A DNA stretch of 64,000 nt from NCBI GenBank assembly GCA_023410445.1, contig JAEYPT010000007.1, positions 62,001 through 126,000 of the forward strand, written 5' to 3'. The translations under genes and the position numbers were made by a program. This DNA comes from Bacillota bacterium (GTDB taxonomy: Bacteria > Bacillota > Clostridia > Oscillospirales > Acutalibacteraceae). How positions within the stretch are numbered: the stretch's first letter is position 1; each line of letters starts with the position of its first letter. The notes under the pieces are model-generated. The model searched no databases. It was not told where the DNA came from and saw only the letters and a program-made list of their open reading frames with translations. Positions 8,716-19,771 of the stretch are shown in pieces.

Positions 8716-9152
8716 TGGCGAAAAAGTATAAAATCGGCTACACAACCGGGGTATTTGACTTGTTCCACATCGGTCATCTGAATCTCCTGAGAAGGGCGAA
8801 GGAACAGTGTGATTTTCTGATTGTTGGGGTCACCGTGGATGAATTGGTGGCATACAAGCACAAAAAAGCGGTGATTCCCTTCGAAGAGCGCCTGAAGATT
8901 GTGGAAGCAATCCGATATGTCGACAAGGTTGTGCCCCAGAACAATATGGACAAAATGGAGGCTTGGCGGAACCTTCAGTTTGATGTCATGTTTGTCGGGA
9001 GTGACTGGAAGGGAACCGAGAAATGGCAGGAGTTTGAAGAGGAATTTCAGAAGGTAGGGGTGGATATCGTTTATTTCCCTTATACCAAAGGAACGTCCTC
9101 TACGCTCATCAACGAAGCACTTGAAAAATTAAGGGGAACCAAGCCCTTTTGA
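8715..9152 (+). CDS. tagD: Glycerol-3-phosphate cytidylyltransferase-like protein (TagD type)
   Basis: A 145-residue nucleotidyltransferase with the HIGH-type motif FDLFHIGHLNLLRRA, EERLKIVEAIRYVDKVV, FVGSDWKGTEKW and the C-terminal GTSSTLI. This matches the TagD/GCT family, which makes CDP-glycerol, and also related ethanolamine-phosphate or other polyol enzymes. Its ATG shares one base with the TAA of the upstream asparagine synthase, so the two are translationally coupled. The upstream CDP-glycerol-phosphotransferase-like gene supports CDP-glycerol as the product. A bidirectional terminator follows at 9212-9262, marking the end of the glycan operon. Confidence 0.85.
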   Translation: MAKKYKIGYTTGVFDLFHIGHLNLLRRAKEQCDFLIVGVTVDELVAYKHKKAVIPFEERLKIVEAIRYVDKVVPQNNMDKMEAWRNLQFDVMFVGSDWKGTEKWQEFEEEFQKVGVDIVYFPYTKGTSSTLINEALEKLRGTKPF

Positions 9153-9211
9153 AAAGTTTTACGGGTTTGATCGTCAAAGGGGCAAGCCTTCTCGCATGAT
9201 CGGAAATTAAA

Positions 9212-9262
9212 AAAAGAGCCGAAGCAGCCAATCCAATTACGGAGCTGTTTCGGCCCTTTTGT
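9212..9262. terminator. Bidirectional terminator between tagD and ptsI
   Basis: The arms GCCGAAGCAGC and GCTGTTTCGGC (one G-T wobble) are flanked by an A-run on the left and CCCTTTT on the right. Read rightward it ends the glycan operon; read leftward it gives a run of seven T and ends the beta-glucoside PTS operon. Confidence 0.85.
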
Positions 9263-9358
9263 TCGTTGCAGAAGGGGCTCTTATTCTTCTCCCGGAAGCA
9301 GGGCCCTAGGTCGGTCCCCTTTGCTCCGTCCGGAGGACATTCTGCTCTTGATTTACTG

Positions 9359-11020
9359 TCAGTCGGCGAATTTCAATTCCGGCTCCCGAATCTTCGAGAC
9401 GTCGGTTCCCCGTATGATCCCGCGGAGGCCAAGAACTGCGGCGGGCGATACGGAAAGCTCGTCTACACCCATGGCAAGGAAGGTTTCCGTCAGTGCGGGA
9501 TCAGCTCCCAGTTCCCCGCAGATTCCGGCCCAGATGCCGTTTTGGTGAGCGCTTTCCACCGTTTGCCGGATCAGCCGCAATACCGCCGGATGATGCGGAT
9601 CGCAGAATTCGCCCAGATTCTGATTTTCACGGTCAACGGCAAGCGTGTACTGCGTCAGGTCGTTGGTTCCGATGCTGAAGAAATCCACTTCCCGGGCAAG
9701 TGCGTCGCTCATAATTGCGGCAGCGGGCGTTTCAACCATAATGCCCAGTGGAATGTCGGAAGCAAACGCAATCTTCTGTTTCGTGAGTTCTGCACGCACT
9801 TCCTCGACGATCTCTTTTACCTTTCGGATTTCCCACAGTGAAGCGATCATCGGGAACATGATCGACAGCTTGCCGTAAACGGAAGCGCGCAGCAAGGCCC
9901 TCAGCTGCGTTTGAAAGAGTTCGGGCCGAGTCAGGCAGAGGCGGATAGCGCGGCAGCCGAGGGCGGGGTTCGCCTCCTGCGGGAGGTTAAAATAGTCCGC
10001 CTGCTTATCTGCGCCGATGTCAAGAGTACGGACGATCACCTGTTTCTGTCCCATGGCCTCCAACACGGATTTGTAGGCGAGGAACTGCTCCTGCTCGGTC
10101 GGGTAATCGCTCTTTTGCAGGAACAGAAACTCACTGCGAAACAGGCCGATGCCCTCCGCGTCGCCATCCAGTACCTTACCAAGGTCCGAGGGACTGCCGA
10201 TGTTGGCGTACAGCCTGATTTTCCGCCCGTCACGCGTTATTGTTTCCTGCCCGCGGAGGCGGCTGCTGAATTCGTCTTTCGCACGCTCCTGTTCCAGACG
10301 CTGTTTCATTCGCTGAATCGTCGCTTCATCCGGGTCAAGGTAAACCTTCCCCGCAAAGCCGTCCACAATCGCCTGTTTGCCGTCGTGCTCCGGACCGATC
10401 GATTCCCCGAGTCCGATGATGGCCGGTATATTCATGGTTCGTGCGAGAATCGCGGTGTGGGAGGTGGCGGAGCCGTGCCGGGTGAGAAACGCGAGGATTT
10501 TGGATTTATCCAGCTGAACCGTTTCACTGGGCGCAAGGTCATCCGCCGCCAGAATGGCGGGGGTTTCCAGCGTAATTCCGCCTTTTTCTCCGCCGGTCAG
10601 CGCGTCGAGCAGCCTCCCGGTGATATCCCGGATATCCGCCGCACGTCCCCGCATGTATTCGTCTTCCATGCGGTCGAATGACGCCGCAAAGTCGGCGCCC
10701 ACGGCATTTACGGCGTATTCCGCGCTGACCTCCTGCTCCCGGAGCATCGAGGTAATCGCACCGCTGAAATCCTCGTCCTCCAGCATCATCGCGTGAATCT
10801 GGAAGATTTCCGCGTCTTCCTCGCCCGCTTCCTTGAGCGCTTTCTGATACAGCGTATCCAGTTCCTTTAAAACGGTATCCTTTGCTTTCCCCAGCCGCAG
10901 AAGTTCCTGCTCGGCTCCGCCTTCGCGGCTTTGCCGGATATTCCGCTGTTGTTTTTTATAATACCGTACCGTGCCGAAAGCGATGCCGCCGCAAACGCTT
11001 TTCCCATTCAAAATGTCCAT
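9359..11020 (-). CDS. ptsI: PTS enzyme I (phosphoenolpyruvate-protein phosphotransferase)
   Basis: A 553-residue enzyme I. The phospho-acceptor histidine is in RHGSATSHTAILAR (His188). The PEP-binding TIM-barrel half carries EGIGLFRSEFLFL, LGCRAIRLCL, GIMVETPAAAIMSD, FFSIGTNDLTQYTLAVDR and the active cysteine in GICGELGAD. It takes phosphate from PEP and passes it to HPr. The HPr gene lies just upstream (34 bp), after the sugar-specific PTS genes, so this enzyme I belongs to a private beta-glucoside operon. Enzyme I is more often encoded with ptsH alone. A second enzyme I gene lies at 33434-35149, so the cell has at least two. Confidence 0.95.
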   Translation of the reverse strand: MDILNGKSVCGGIAFGTVRYYKKQQRNIRQSREGGAEQELLRLGKAKDTVLKELDTLYQKALKEAGEEDAEIFQIHAMMLEDEDFSGAITSMLREQEVSAEYAVNAVGADFAASFDRMEDEYMRGRAADIRDITGRLLDALTGGEKGGITLETPAILAADDLAPSETVQLDKSKILAFLTRHGSATSHTAILARTMNIPAIIGLGESIGPEHDGKQAIVDGFAGKVYLDPDEATIQRMKQRLEQERAKDEFSSRLRGQETITRDGRKIRLYANIGSPSDLGKVLDGDAEGIGLFRSEFLFLQKSDYPTEQEQFLAYKSVLEAMGQKQVIVRTLDIGADKQADYFNLPQEANPALGCRAIRLCLTRPELFQTQLRALLRASVYGKLSIMFPMIASLWEIRKVKEIVEEVRAELTKQKIAFASDIPLGIMVETPAAAIMSDALAREVDFFSIGTNDLTQYTLAVDRENQNLGEFCDPHHPAVLRLIRQTVESAHQNGIWAGICGELGADPALTETFLAMGVDELSVSPAAVLGLRGIIRGTDVSKIREPELKFAD

Positions 11021-11053
11021 TGGTGTCCCTTCCCCAATTGATGTCGGGCAGAA

Positions 11054-11311
11054 TCAGAGAGTTTCCTTAAAAAACTGTTCCAATTCCTGTGCTGCTTTCT
11101 CTTCGTCCGTACCGTCGCAGGTAACCTTTACCGTGTCGCCCTGTTTAATGCAGAGGCTCATCAGGGCAAACAGTTTTCTCGCGTCCGCCGACTCGTCGCC
11201 CTTGGCGATGGAAATCCCGCATTCATATGTCTTTGCCTGTTTGACGAGAAGCCCGGCCGGTCTTGCATGAATTCCGTTTTCATCCCGGATCGTATATTCA
11301 AAACTTTTCAT
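11054..11311 (-). CDS. ptsH: HPr phosphocarrier protein lacking the Ser46 site
   Basis: An 85-residue HPr. The catalytic histidine is at position 15 in GIHARPAGLLVK. The helix that normally contains regulatory Ser46 reads ARKLFALMSL. Counting from Met1, residue 46 is lysine, so HPr kinase could not phosphorylate the usual site. Relay of phosphate from enzyme I to EIIA should be intact. It lies between the HAD phosphatase gene (30 bp upstream) and ptsI (33 bp downstream). The second HPr, at 35163-35429, does keep Ser46. Confidence 0.95.
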   Translation of the reverse strand: MKSFEYTIRDENGIHARPAGLLVKQAKTYECGISIAKGDESADARKLFALMSLCIKQGDTVKVTCDGTDEEKAAQELEQFFKETL

Positions 11312-11341
11312 TTTTTATGCTCCTTTGGCTTTGCAGTATTT

Positions 11342-12217
11342 TTATGATTTCCGCCTTACCGTTTCAGCGGGGGACTTTTCGTCCCCGGCGGTAGTATTCA
11401 AAACAAAACGGTGCAGAGCGGTAGCTACGCCGCTTTGCACGTTCGGCCGGGTTACATAACCCGCAAGCCGCTTGATCTCTTCGTCCGCGTTTTCAACGGC
11501 AACCGAAATGCCCGCCCATTCCAGCATCTCTCGGTCATTGCCGTTGTCGCCGACCGCCATCGTCTCTCTGGGCTCGATCTGCAGCAGTCCGCACAGGAAG
11601 GCCAGGGCCGTGCCCTTATTCACCCCGCGGTTTGTTATTTCAACGCTGTTCATCCCGGAGGTGGTGATGCTGACGGGCAGGTCCCGCAGCGCGGCGAGCA
11701 GTTTCACTTGCTCCTCCCGGGAAAACGGAAGAATTTCTATTTTTTCAACCGGGTTTGCCGCTCGCCGGACAAAGTCGGCGAGATTTTTCACCTGTTTGCG
11801 CCGGGAAAGAAAATAACACAGCTTCAGGGGATGGAAAGCGCGCAGAAGGCCCGGTATGCTGTCCCGCTGCATGAATGCCCGGCCCTGATAATAGAGTTCC
11901 GCATAAGCGGAAAATCTTCCAGCTGTCTCAAAAATTTCGGCAGCCGTTTCCGAATCAATCAGGTTTTCATAAAGCGCCTCGCCGCTTTGAAGATCGGTTA
12001 CCGAGGCGCCGTTGGAGGTAATGGCGTAGCGCACGCCGGGAATTCGCCGTACGGAAGACGGAAGCTCCGCAAGCGAGCGCCCGGTGGCGGGCACAACCGC
12101 GGTGCCCTGTGCAATCGCCTGTGAAATCGCCGACCGGTTTTTCCGGGAGACCGTAACGTGGTTATCGTCCAGCGTTGTGCCGTCCATATCCAGCGCAACG
12201 AGTTTTATCAGGCTCAT
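11342..12217 (-). CDS. Cof-type HAD-IIB family phosphatase
   Basis: A 291-residue HAD hydrolase with the nucleophile motif ALDMDGTTLDD (residues 8-18), motif II in TSNGA, a Cof-type C2 cap, a lysine in RGVNKGTAL and the metal-binding motif AVGDNGNDREML. Such enzymes dephosphorylate sugar phosphates and related small molecules. Placed between the 6-phospho-beta-glucosidase gene and the HPr gene in a PTS operon, it may relieve sugar-phosphate stress, but the substrate is not evident. The start at 12217 is 18 bp after the bglA stop. The last 30 residues, rich in charged residues, extend past the usual end of the family. Confidence 0.88.
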   Translation of the reverse strand: MSLIKLVALDMDGTTLDDNHVTVSRKNRSAISQAIAQGTAVVPATGRSLAELPSSVRRIPGVRYAITSNGASVTDLQSGEALYENLIDSETAAEIFETAGRFSAYAELYYQGRAFMQRDSIPGLLRAFHPLKLCYFLSRRKQVKNLADFVRRAANPVEKIEILPFSREEQVKLLAALRDLPVSITTSGMNSVEITNRGVNKGTALAFLCGLLQIEPRETMAVGDNGNDREMLEWAGISVAVENADEEIKRLAGYVTRPNVQSGVATALHRFVLNTTAGDEKSPAETVRRKS

Positions 12218-12235
12218 CGTTTCACAGCTCTCTGT

Positions 12236-13681
<1,446 letters not shown>

Positions 13682-13740
13682 TCAGCCGGATATTCCCCGG
13701 CGACAGAACGCTCTGAGCCGGGGAGACTTCCGGGTCGGAT

Positions 13741-15702
<1,962 letters not shown>

Positions 15703-15735
15703 CTAAAATGCTTTTGGCATTTTATTCAGGGTATC

Positions 15736-15781
15736 AAAAAACCCGAACGAAAGAATCTAATGATTCTTCCATCCGGGTTTT
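15736..15781 (-). terminator. Conditional terminator in the bglP leader
   Basis: On the minus strand the arms AAAACCCGGAT and TCGGGTTTTTT enclose an inner AAGAATCATTAGATTCTT-like hairpin. Its 5' arm overlaps the RAT element at 15776-15801. When LicT binds RAT this hairpin cannot form and bglP is transcribed. Confidence 0.85.
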
Positions 15782-15801
15782 GCCGATGAACGTAACAATC
15801 C
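15776..15801 (-). promoter_or_regulatory. RAT antiterminator element before bglP
   Basis: The minus strand reads GGATTGTTAC, then GTTCATC, then GGCAAAACC. This matches the ribonucleic antiterminator bound by LicT/SacY/BglG proteins and overlaps the terminator stem that follows it. It is slightly shorter than the RAT before licT. Confidence 0.88.
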
Positions 15802-15871
15802 CGCTTTATTCTGTTTGAATGGACCGTCGGAGGCCGCAGGCTGCTGAACCGAATCATCACAGCGTTTTGCG

Positions 15872-16708
15872 TTACTCCAGATCCTTGACAATGCGCGCGA
15901 TGTGTACCGTTAGATAAAGCATTTCTTCATCGCTCAGCTCATAATGGTATTTGTCGATTAAAAAGAGCTTGATCTTCTGAACACACTGGAAAGGCTTTTG
16001 ATGTTTATATTTGATAACCTCCAGCAGGTCGGCACAGTCGTCACTGTAATGATTCCCGTTCAGCAGACGCTGGGCGAAAAACTTGAGGTGCGTAATAAAC
16101 CGGTAGTAATAGAGAGAGCTTTCATCGAACTCGATCATGAAATAGCGGCGGACGATGTCGGAAATCTCCTGCATGATCTGCGTAATTTCATAAACGTGGG
16201 CAATGTCCTCGTTGAGAAGCGCGTTGACGAAATGGATCGCGATAAACGCGGCCTCGTCCTCCAGAAATCGGATGCCGGTTTCTTCCTCAACCACCTGATT
16301 GGCCTTGAGACCGACCTCGAATTCATCCTTGTAAAAGCGTTTTACATCCCACAGCAGAGGGTTTTTTACAATGACGTTTTCTTTATAGCGCTCAATGGCG
16401 CCGGAAATATGGTCGGGCAGGGTGACATAAATGTTATCGCTCAGCTTTTTGCCGAGCTTGATTTTTGCGTAATTGATAATCCGCTCCGACAGGAGCATGT
16501 GCTCCATCGGGATGGCAGCAAGCAGTTCCTGAAACCGGGAAGAAATCTTCTGGTCGGAAAGGGTAAAAACCTTGTCGATATCGCTTGGTGTAAGGTCGTC
16601 GCCGACCCTGCGCTTAAAAGCGATGCCTTTTCCCATTACAACGATTTCGGTTCCCTGTTCGTTCAGCGTTACAACCGCGTTGTTGTTTAAAATTTTTTCG
16701 ATCTTCAA
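15872..16708 (-). CDS. licT: LicT/BglG-family transcription antiterminator
   Basis: A 278-residue antiterminator. Residues 1-55 form the CAT RNA-binding domain (MKIEKILNNNAVV, GKGIAFKRRVGD). Two PRD domains follow, with the regulatory histidines at 100 (LPDHISGAI), 159 (FIAIHFVN), 207 (RFITHLKFF) and 269 (YLTVHIARI), the same numbering as in Bacillus subtilis LicT. It binds RAT RNA and prevents termination when beta-glucosides are transported: EII phosphorylates PRD1 without substrate, and HPr phosphorylates PRD2 to activate. Here the activating HPr is probably the one encoded in the same operon. Its own mRNA also carries a RAT and terminator, giving autoregulation. Confidence 0.96.
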   Translation of the reverse strand: MKIEKILNNNAVVTLNEQGTEIVVMGKGIAFKRRVGDDLTPSDIDKVFTLSDQKISSRFQELLAAIPMEHMLLSERIINYAKIKLGKKLSDNIYVTLPDHISGAIERYKENVIVKNPLLWDVKRFYKDEFEVGLKANQVVEEETGIRFLEDEAAFIAIHFVNALLNEDIAHVYEITQIMQEISDIVRRYFMIEFDESSLYYYRFITHLKFFAQRLLNGNHYSDDCADLLEVIKYKHQKPFQCVQKIKLFLIDKYHYELSDEEMLYLTVHIARIVKDLE

Positions 16709-16729
16709 GGGTATCTCCCCTTACCAAAT

Positions 16730-16772
16730 AAAAAAGGCAAAACCATCCGCTTTTAAACGCTTTGGTTTTGCC
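16730..16772 (-). terminator. Conditional terminator in the licT leader
   Basis: The minus strand has GGCAAAACC, a loop, then GGTTTTGCC and a T-rich run. The left arm is part of the RAT at 16764-16792, which makes the two structures mutually exclusive. Confidence 0.9.
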
Positions 16773-16792
16773 TGCATTACCAGTCACAATCC
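16764..16792 (-). promoter_or_regulatory. RAT antiterminator element before licT
   Basis: The minus strand reads GGATTGTGACTGGTAATGCA followed by GGCAAAACC, essentially the textbook RAT consensus. It precedes and overlaps the terminator at 16730-16772. Confidence 0.93.
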
Positions 16793-16803
16793 GTTGTTTA
16801 GTT

Positions 16804-16839
16804 TACTGCAAGTATAACATCCCTATTCACAGCTGTCTA
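16804..16839 (-). promoter_or_regulatory. Promoter of the licT-bglP operon
   Basis: On the minus strand TAGACA (16839-16834) is followed after 17 bp by TATACT (16816-16811). Transcription would start near 16804, about 12 bp upstream of the RAT. Confidence 0.8.
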
Positions 16840-16938
16840 TGATAATAATTCAAGAAAATCGGTGTCGACTTTTGTTGATATTTGCTATAGCCGGATCTTT
16901 TGGAGTCGCTGATGTTAGCCTTTTATTTGAAACAAAAA

Positions 16939-18066
16939 TTACGAAATATGTATTTTCACACCGTTTACCACAACATCGTCGTCGGCGCGGATTAGAATAT
17001 ACCGGGTTCCGTTGATGATCCGTGTTTCCACCAGATCGCTTCGCTCCGGATTTACGCGGATGGTCACGTCCGGTGTGCGGAGCTCCAGCTGTTTTGCGTC
17101 GATTACGGTCTGCGGGCTGATTTGGGCTTCAGCGCCAAATCCGGAGTCATATTCTTCTTCAAACGCGGCGACATGTTCTTCCGAAACGCCGCAGGAACTC
17201 AGGATATCCTTCACCGTGTGTTTGGAGATCACCGGCGGGGCTTCCTCTTTGTTGCTTTTATGTTCTTCAATCATTCCGGAGAGCTGTTCGTGTACCGTCT
17301 GTACGACTTCCAGACTGCAGTCTTCGGCAACCGCGCTCAGAATGGACTGGAAGGTTTCCTTCTGTGCGGCGGCGGGCATCGGAACTTCACGTTTGAACAC
17401 CGCGTCCACGAATTCCGCGTGGTTCTCCGCGGGATTACGAGAGTAGTAAAGGGCGTTGTAAATGTTGGCGCTGCGGCCGTCAAACGCCGGGAACAGGAAC
17501 CCGAGCTCCGGAGCGGACACGGCCCAGCCGGCTGTGATGTTCCGGAAGGTGTTTTCGGCGGCGTGAAAGCCGAGCGCGGGCTTGGTCAGCTTTACAGGGC
17601 AGACGCTGCACAGGAAATAAGAAAACATCTCTGTGGAAGCGTCCTCCTGTTTTTCTCCGTCCTTTGCGTAGCAGGGAACGTCGTATTTGTCGCAGGCCAA
17701 CAGGATGAGATAATTGCCCTCCACGCGAAGGCTTCCGATCACGCGCTCATAAAAGGCCTGCACAGCATCGTCGTTTTCCAGAGCGGAATCCCTTAACGCC
17801 ATCAGCAGCTTATGCTCGTCGCCCTCCAGAACCTGGCGGGTTTCAAATTCAATATCGATCAGGCTTTTGCCGATTGCGCCGGAAAGCGTCTTTTTCAAAA
17901 TGGCCAGAAGTTCTTCCGATTCCTCCTGCGGCAGCAGTGCCAGCGATTGGCTGAATTCCGAAATAATTTCTCCCTGCTCATTGACGTAGCAGCCGCGAAG
18001 CCGGGTGATGTTGCTTTTTTCCGGGCGGAAGCGGCGGCGGATTTCCGCTATTTCTTTTTCGTTCAT
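16939..18066 (-). CDS. DUF4317 family protein
   Basis: A 375-residue soluble protein of the DUF4317 family found mainly in Clostridia. It starts NEKEIAEIRRRFRPEKSNITRLRGCYVN, in part EIRRRFRPEKSNITRLRGCY, with NYLILLACDKYDVPCY and SVCPVKLTKPALGF in the middle, and ends with a small beta-rich domain (TRIINGTRYILIRADDDVVVNGV, in part INGTRYILIRADDDVVVNG). No catalytic motif, signal peptide or membrane segment is visible. The function is unknown. ATG 18066 is preferred; a TTG lies one codon upstream. It is a single gene, separate from the licT operon upstream of which it lies on the same strand. Confidence 0.85.
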   Translation of the reverse strand: MNEKEIAEIRRRFRPEKSNITRLRGCYVNEQGEIISEFSQSLALLPQEESEELLAILKKTLSGAIGKSLIDIEFETRQVLEGDEHKLLMALRDSALENDDAVQAFYERVIGSLRVEGNYLILLACDKYDVPCYAKDGEKQEDASTEMFSYFLCSVCPVKLTKPALGFHAAENTFRNITAGWAVSAPELGFLFPAFDGRSANIYNALYYSRNPAENHAEFVDAVFKREVPMPAAAQKETFQSILSAVAEDCSLEVVQTVHEQLSGMIEEHKSNKEEAPPVISKHTVKDILSSCGVSEEHVAAFEEEYDSGFGAEAQISPQTVIDAKQLELRTPDVTIRVNPERSDLVETRIINGTRYILIRADDDVVVNGVKIHIS

Positions 18067-18589
18067 CAATTCTGATCATCCCATCTGCAATTTACTTGGT
18101 TCCGGAGATAACAAAACCGTACACATCCGGAATATGGCTTATTACCGATTCCATACCGAATTCTTCGCGCATACTAAACGGCTGTCATAACCGACCGTAG
18201 AGAACATCCAAGGCAACTTTCCTGTTGTAATTCGAAAACAGTTAATATACTCGGTATTATAGTGGATTTCAAATGATATCGCAAGACTTTAGTCATCAAT
18301 AGAAAATTGGAGGGAGGCCATATTGTTTAAGCAAAGCCTTGATAATGGCTGGAGTGCGGAGGGGACAGTTCTGGTTGCGGATAGATCCTTTCGAACGTGC
18401 GAGAGAAGAGCTTCTTCCGGCCTTTTCAGATCGATCAGTTTTTCGAAAAACCTGATCTGGAAACGTGCAATGCAACAGCAAAGGTTGCAGTTATGGACGA
18501 CATTTCTTGGCGCAGTCTGCAAAGTACAGTTAAAAATATCAAATCTGGAAATATAGGGCAAAATTTCGTGACTATTTTTCCATTTTGGT
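18067..18589. other. Intergenic stretch without a recognised gene
   Basis: About 520 bp separate the DUF4317 gene from the response-regulator promoter. A weakly supported frame starts at TTG 18323 behind GGAGGGAGG and would give 77 residues with no familiar motif. A second frame (18397-18627) gives another unfamiliar 76 residues and runs through the downstream promoter. Neither has convincing composition. The palindrome GTTTTTCGAAAAAC near 18437 is the only clear symmetric element. The stretch may be a decayed gene. Confidence 0.4.
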
Positions 18590-18617
18590 TTGACTTTGTC
18601 TTCCTCTATGCTATAAT
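18590..18617 (+). promoter_or_regulatory. Promoter of the CheY-CheC-GGDEF operon
   Basis: TTGACT (18590-18595), a 16-bp spacer and TATAAT (18612-18617) form a strong sigma-A type promoter. The start point would be near 18624, leaving an untranslated leader of about 136 nt. Confidence 0.8.
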
Positions 18618-18623
18618 TACAAT

Positions 18624-18759
18624 ATAATATTGCTTTACCCGGAAATCGACACGGGGTGACAATGTGTAAAACGACGGGCGGTATAGCCGAGGTTCGGTAG
18701 GTGTCGACTGTCTCCGGCTGCCCGGGAGTGTCTGATCACGGTTTGGAGGAAGCGGGTTC
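18624..18759 (+). ncRNA. Structured 5' leader with a possible pseudoknot
   Basis: The leader can form a hairpin with CGGGC (18675-18679) pairing GCCCG (18720-18724) and AGCCG (18685-18689) pairing CGGCT (18715-18719). GTGTCGA in its apical region (18701-18707) is complementary to TCGACAC upstream (18646-18652). This would make a pseudoknot. It does not match any c-di-GMP riboswitch consensus I can recall. A regulatory role is inference from structure and position only. Confidence 0.4.
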
Positions 18760-19164
18760 ATGCCCAGATTTTTGATTGTGGACGATTCTTTGTTCTCACG
18801 GAAGGTAACCGCCCATCTACTGCAGGAAAGTCTGCGGGAGAACGAAATCGGGGAATCTGTCGTTGATTTTGCATCGGACGGCGAGGAAGCCCTTGCAAAG
18901 TTTAACACGTTCCGGCCCGATTTTATTTTTATTGATTTATTGATGCCCAAGCTGTCCGGAATTGAATTTATTCGGGCTGTCCGGCAAAAAAGCAGGGTGG
19001 GCATTTTTGTAGTTTCGGCGGACGTTCAGAAGAAAAGCAGGGAAGAAGCGCTGGAGTGCGGAATCCTTGATTTTGTCAACAAACCGCTGAACGATAAAAA
19101 AATGGTGGAAATTTGCCGGAAAATAAAGGATGAATGGAATGAATCGGGAAGAAATCCAGTTTGA
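18760..19164 (+). CDS. Single-domain response regulator (CheY-like)
   Basis: A 134-residue receiver domain with no output domain. It has the acidic pair in FLIVDDS (Asp8, Asp9), the phospho-acceptor Asp59 in FIFIDLLMP, Ser86 in VVSAD and Lys108 in FVNKPL, all in the expected places. Phosphorylation would come from a histidine kinase that is not in this window. It overlaps the next gene, a CheC-like phosphatase, by 26 bp, and a diguanylate cyclase follows. The three probably form one signalling module. ATG 18760 is preceded by TTGGAGGAAG. Confidence 0.92.
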   Translation: MPRFLIVDDSLFSRKVTAHLLQESLRENEIGESVVDFASDGEEALAKFNTFRPDFIFIDLLMPKLSGIEFIRAVRQKSRVGIFVVSADVQKKSREEALECGILDFVNKPLNDKKMVEICRKIKDEWNESGRNPV

Positions 19165-19771
19165 TATTCTCAGCGAATTCTTTAACATCAGCGTCGGAAG
19201 AGCGGCGGAGGCTCTTTCGGAAATCGTGGGGAAGCGGATTTTTTTGCAGATTCCGCATATCAGTGTGCTGGATACCGCGGAAAAACGCGGAGAATGCGAC
19301 AGCGAGCTTACGGGAATCTGGAAAGGGACGCTTATGGTTTCTTCCCTTTCCTTCGGAGAACGGCTTTCCGGGGTCGTCAACATGATTTTTCCGGCGGATA
19401 AAATACGGCTTTTTGTTCAGCTCTGCGCCGGCGAAGATTTTACGCCGATGGGGGAAGACGAGGACTTTACCGATGTGGATTTCGATGTGATCCGCGAAAT
19501 CGGAAATATCGTTCTGAACAGCATTATCGGAGGGTTGGGAAATCTGCTGGAGATTGAGCTCAGCTATGAGCTTCCGGTGGTGAAGGTATACGACCGGATC
19601 GACTTTCACCGGGATATCGAATCGAAAAAGTACCAGTCGGTGCTGATTCTCTCCATTAATTTTATTGTGGAGAACACGGAAATCGAATGCACGATCGTGC
19701 TCGAGCTTACCTTTGAGTCCTTTGAGCTGATCAAACAAATTGTAGATAAACTTGAGGCCGAATTAACATGA
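19139..19771 (+). CDS. CheC-like phosphatase
   Basis: A 210-residue protein with two copies of the CheC/CheX/FliY phosphatase signature D-x3-E-x2-N: Asp9-Glu13-Asn16 in FDILSEFFNISVGRAAEAL, in part DILSEFFNISVG, and Asp116-Glu120-Asn123 in DVIREIGNIVLNS. CheC proteins remove phosphate from CheY. Here the target is probably the CheY-like protein whose gene overlaps it. No CheA, CheW or receptor gene is adjacent, so this need not be chemotaxis. ATG 19139 has AAGGA 8 nt upstream; ATG 19130 is too close to it. It overlaps the next gene by ATGA. Confidence 0.85.
   Translation: MNREEIQFDILSEFFNISVGRAAEALSEIVGKRIFLQIPHISVLDTAEKRGECDSELTGIWKGTLMVSSLSFGERLSGVVNMIFPADKIRLFVQLCAGEDFTPMGEDEDFTDVDFDVIREIGNIVLNSIIGGLGNLLEIELSYELPVVKVYDRIDFHRDIESKKYQSVLILSINFIVENTEIECTIVLELTFESFELIKQIVDKLEAELT

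Noticed and set aside
11054..11311. The HPr gene considered as a sequencing error at Ser46.
   Set aside because: The whole helix ARKLFALMSL is different from the classical LKSIMGVMSL, not a single base change, so the Lys46 form is genuine.
18323..18556. A 77-codon frame behind GGAGGGAGG, possible small gene.
   Set aside because: The TTG is only 5-6 nt from the purine run, the residue composition is arginine/serine-rich and unfamiliar, and an alternative frame overlaps it. It is noted only as possible decayed sequence.
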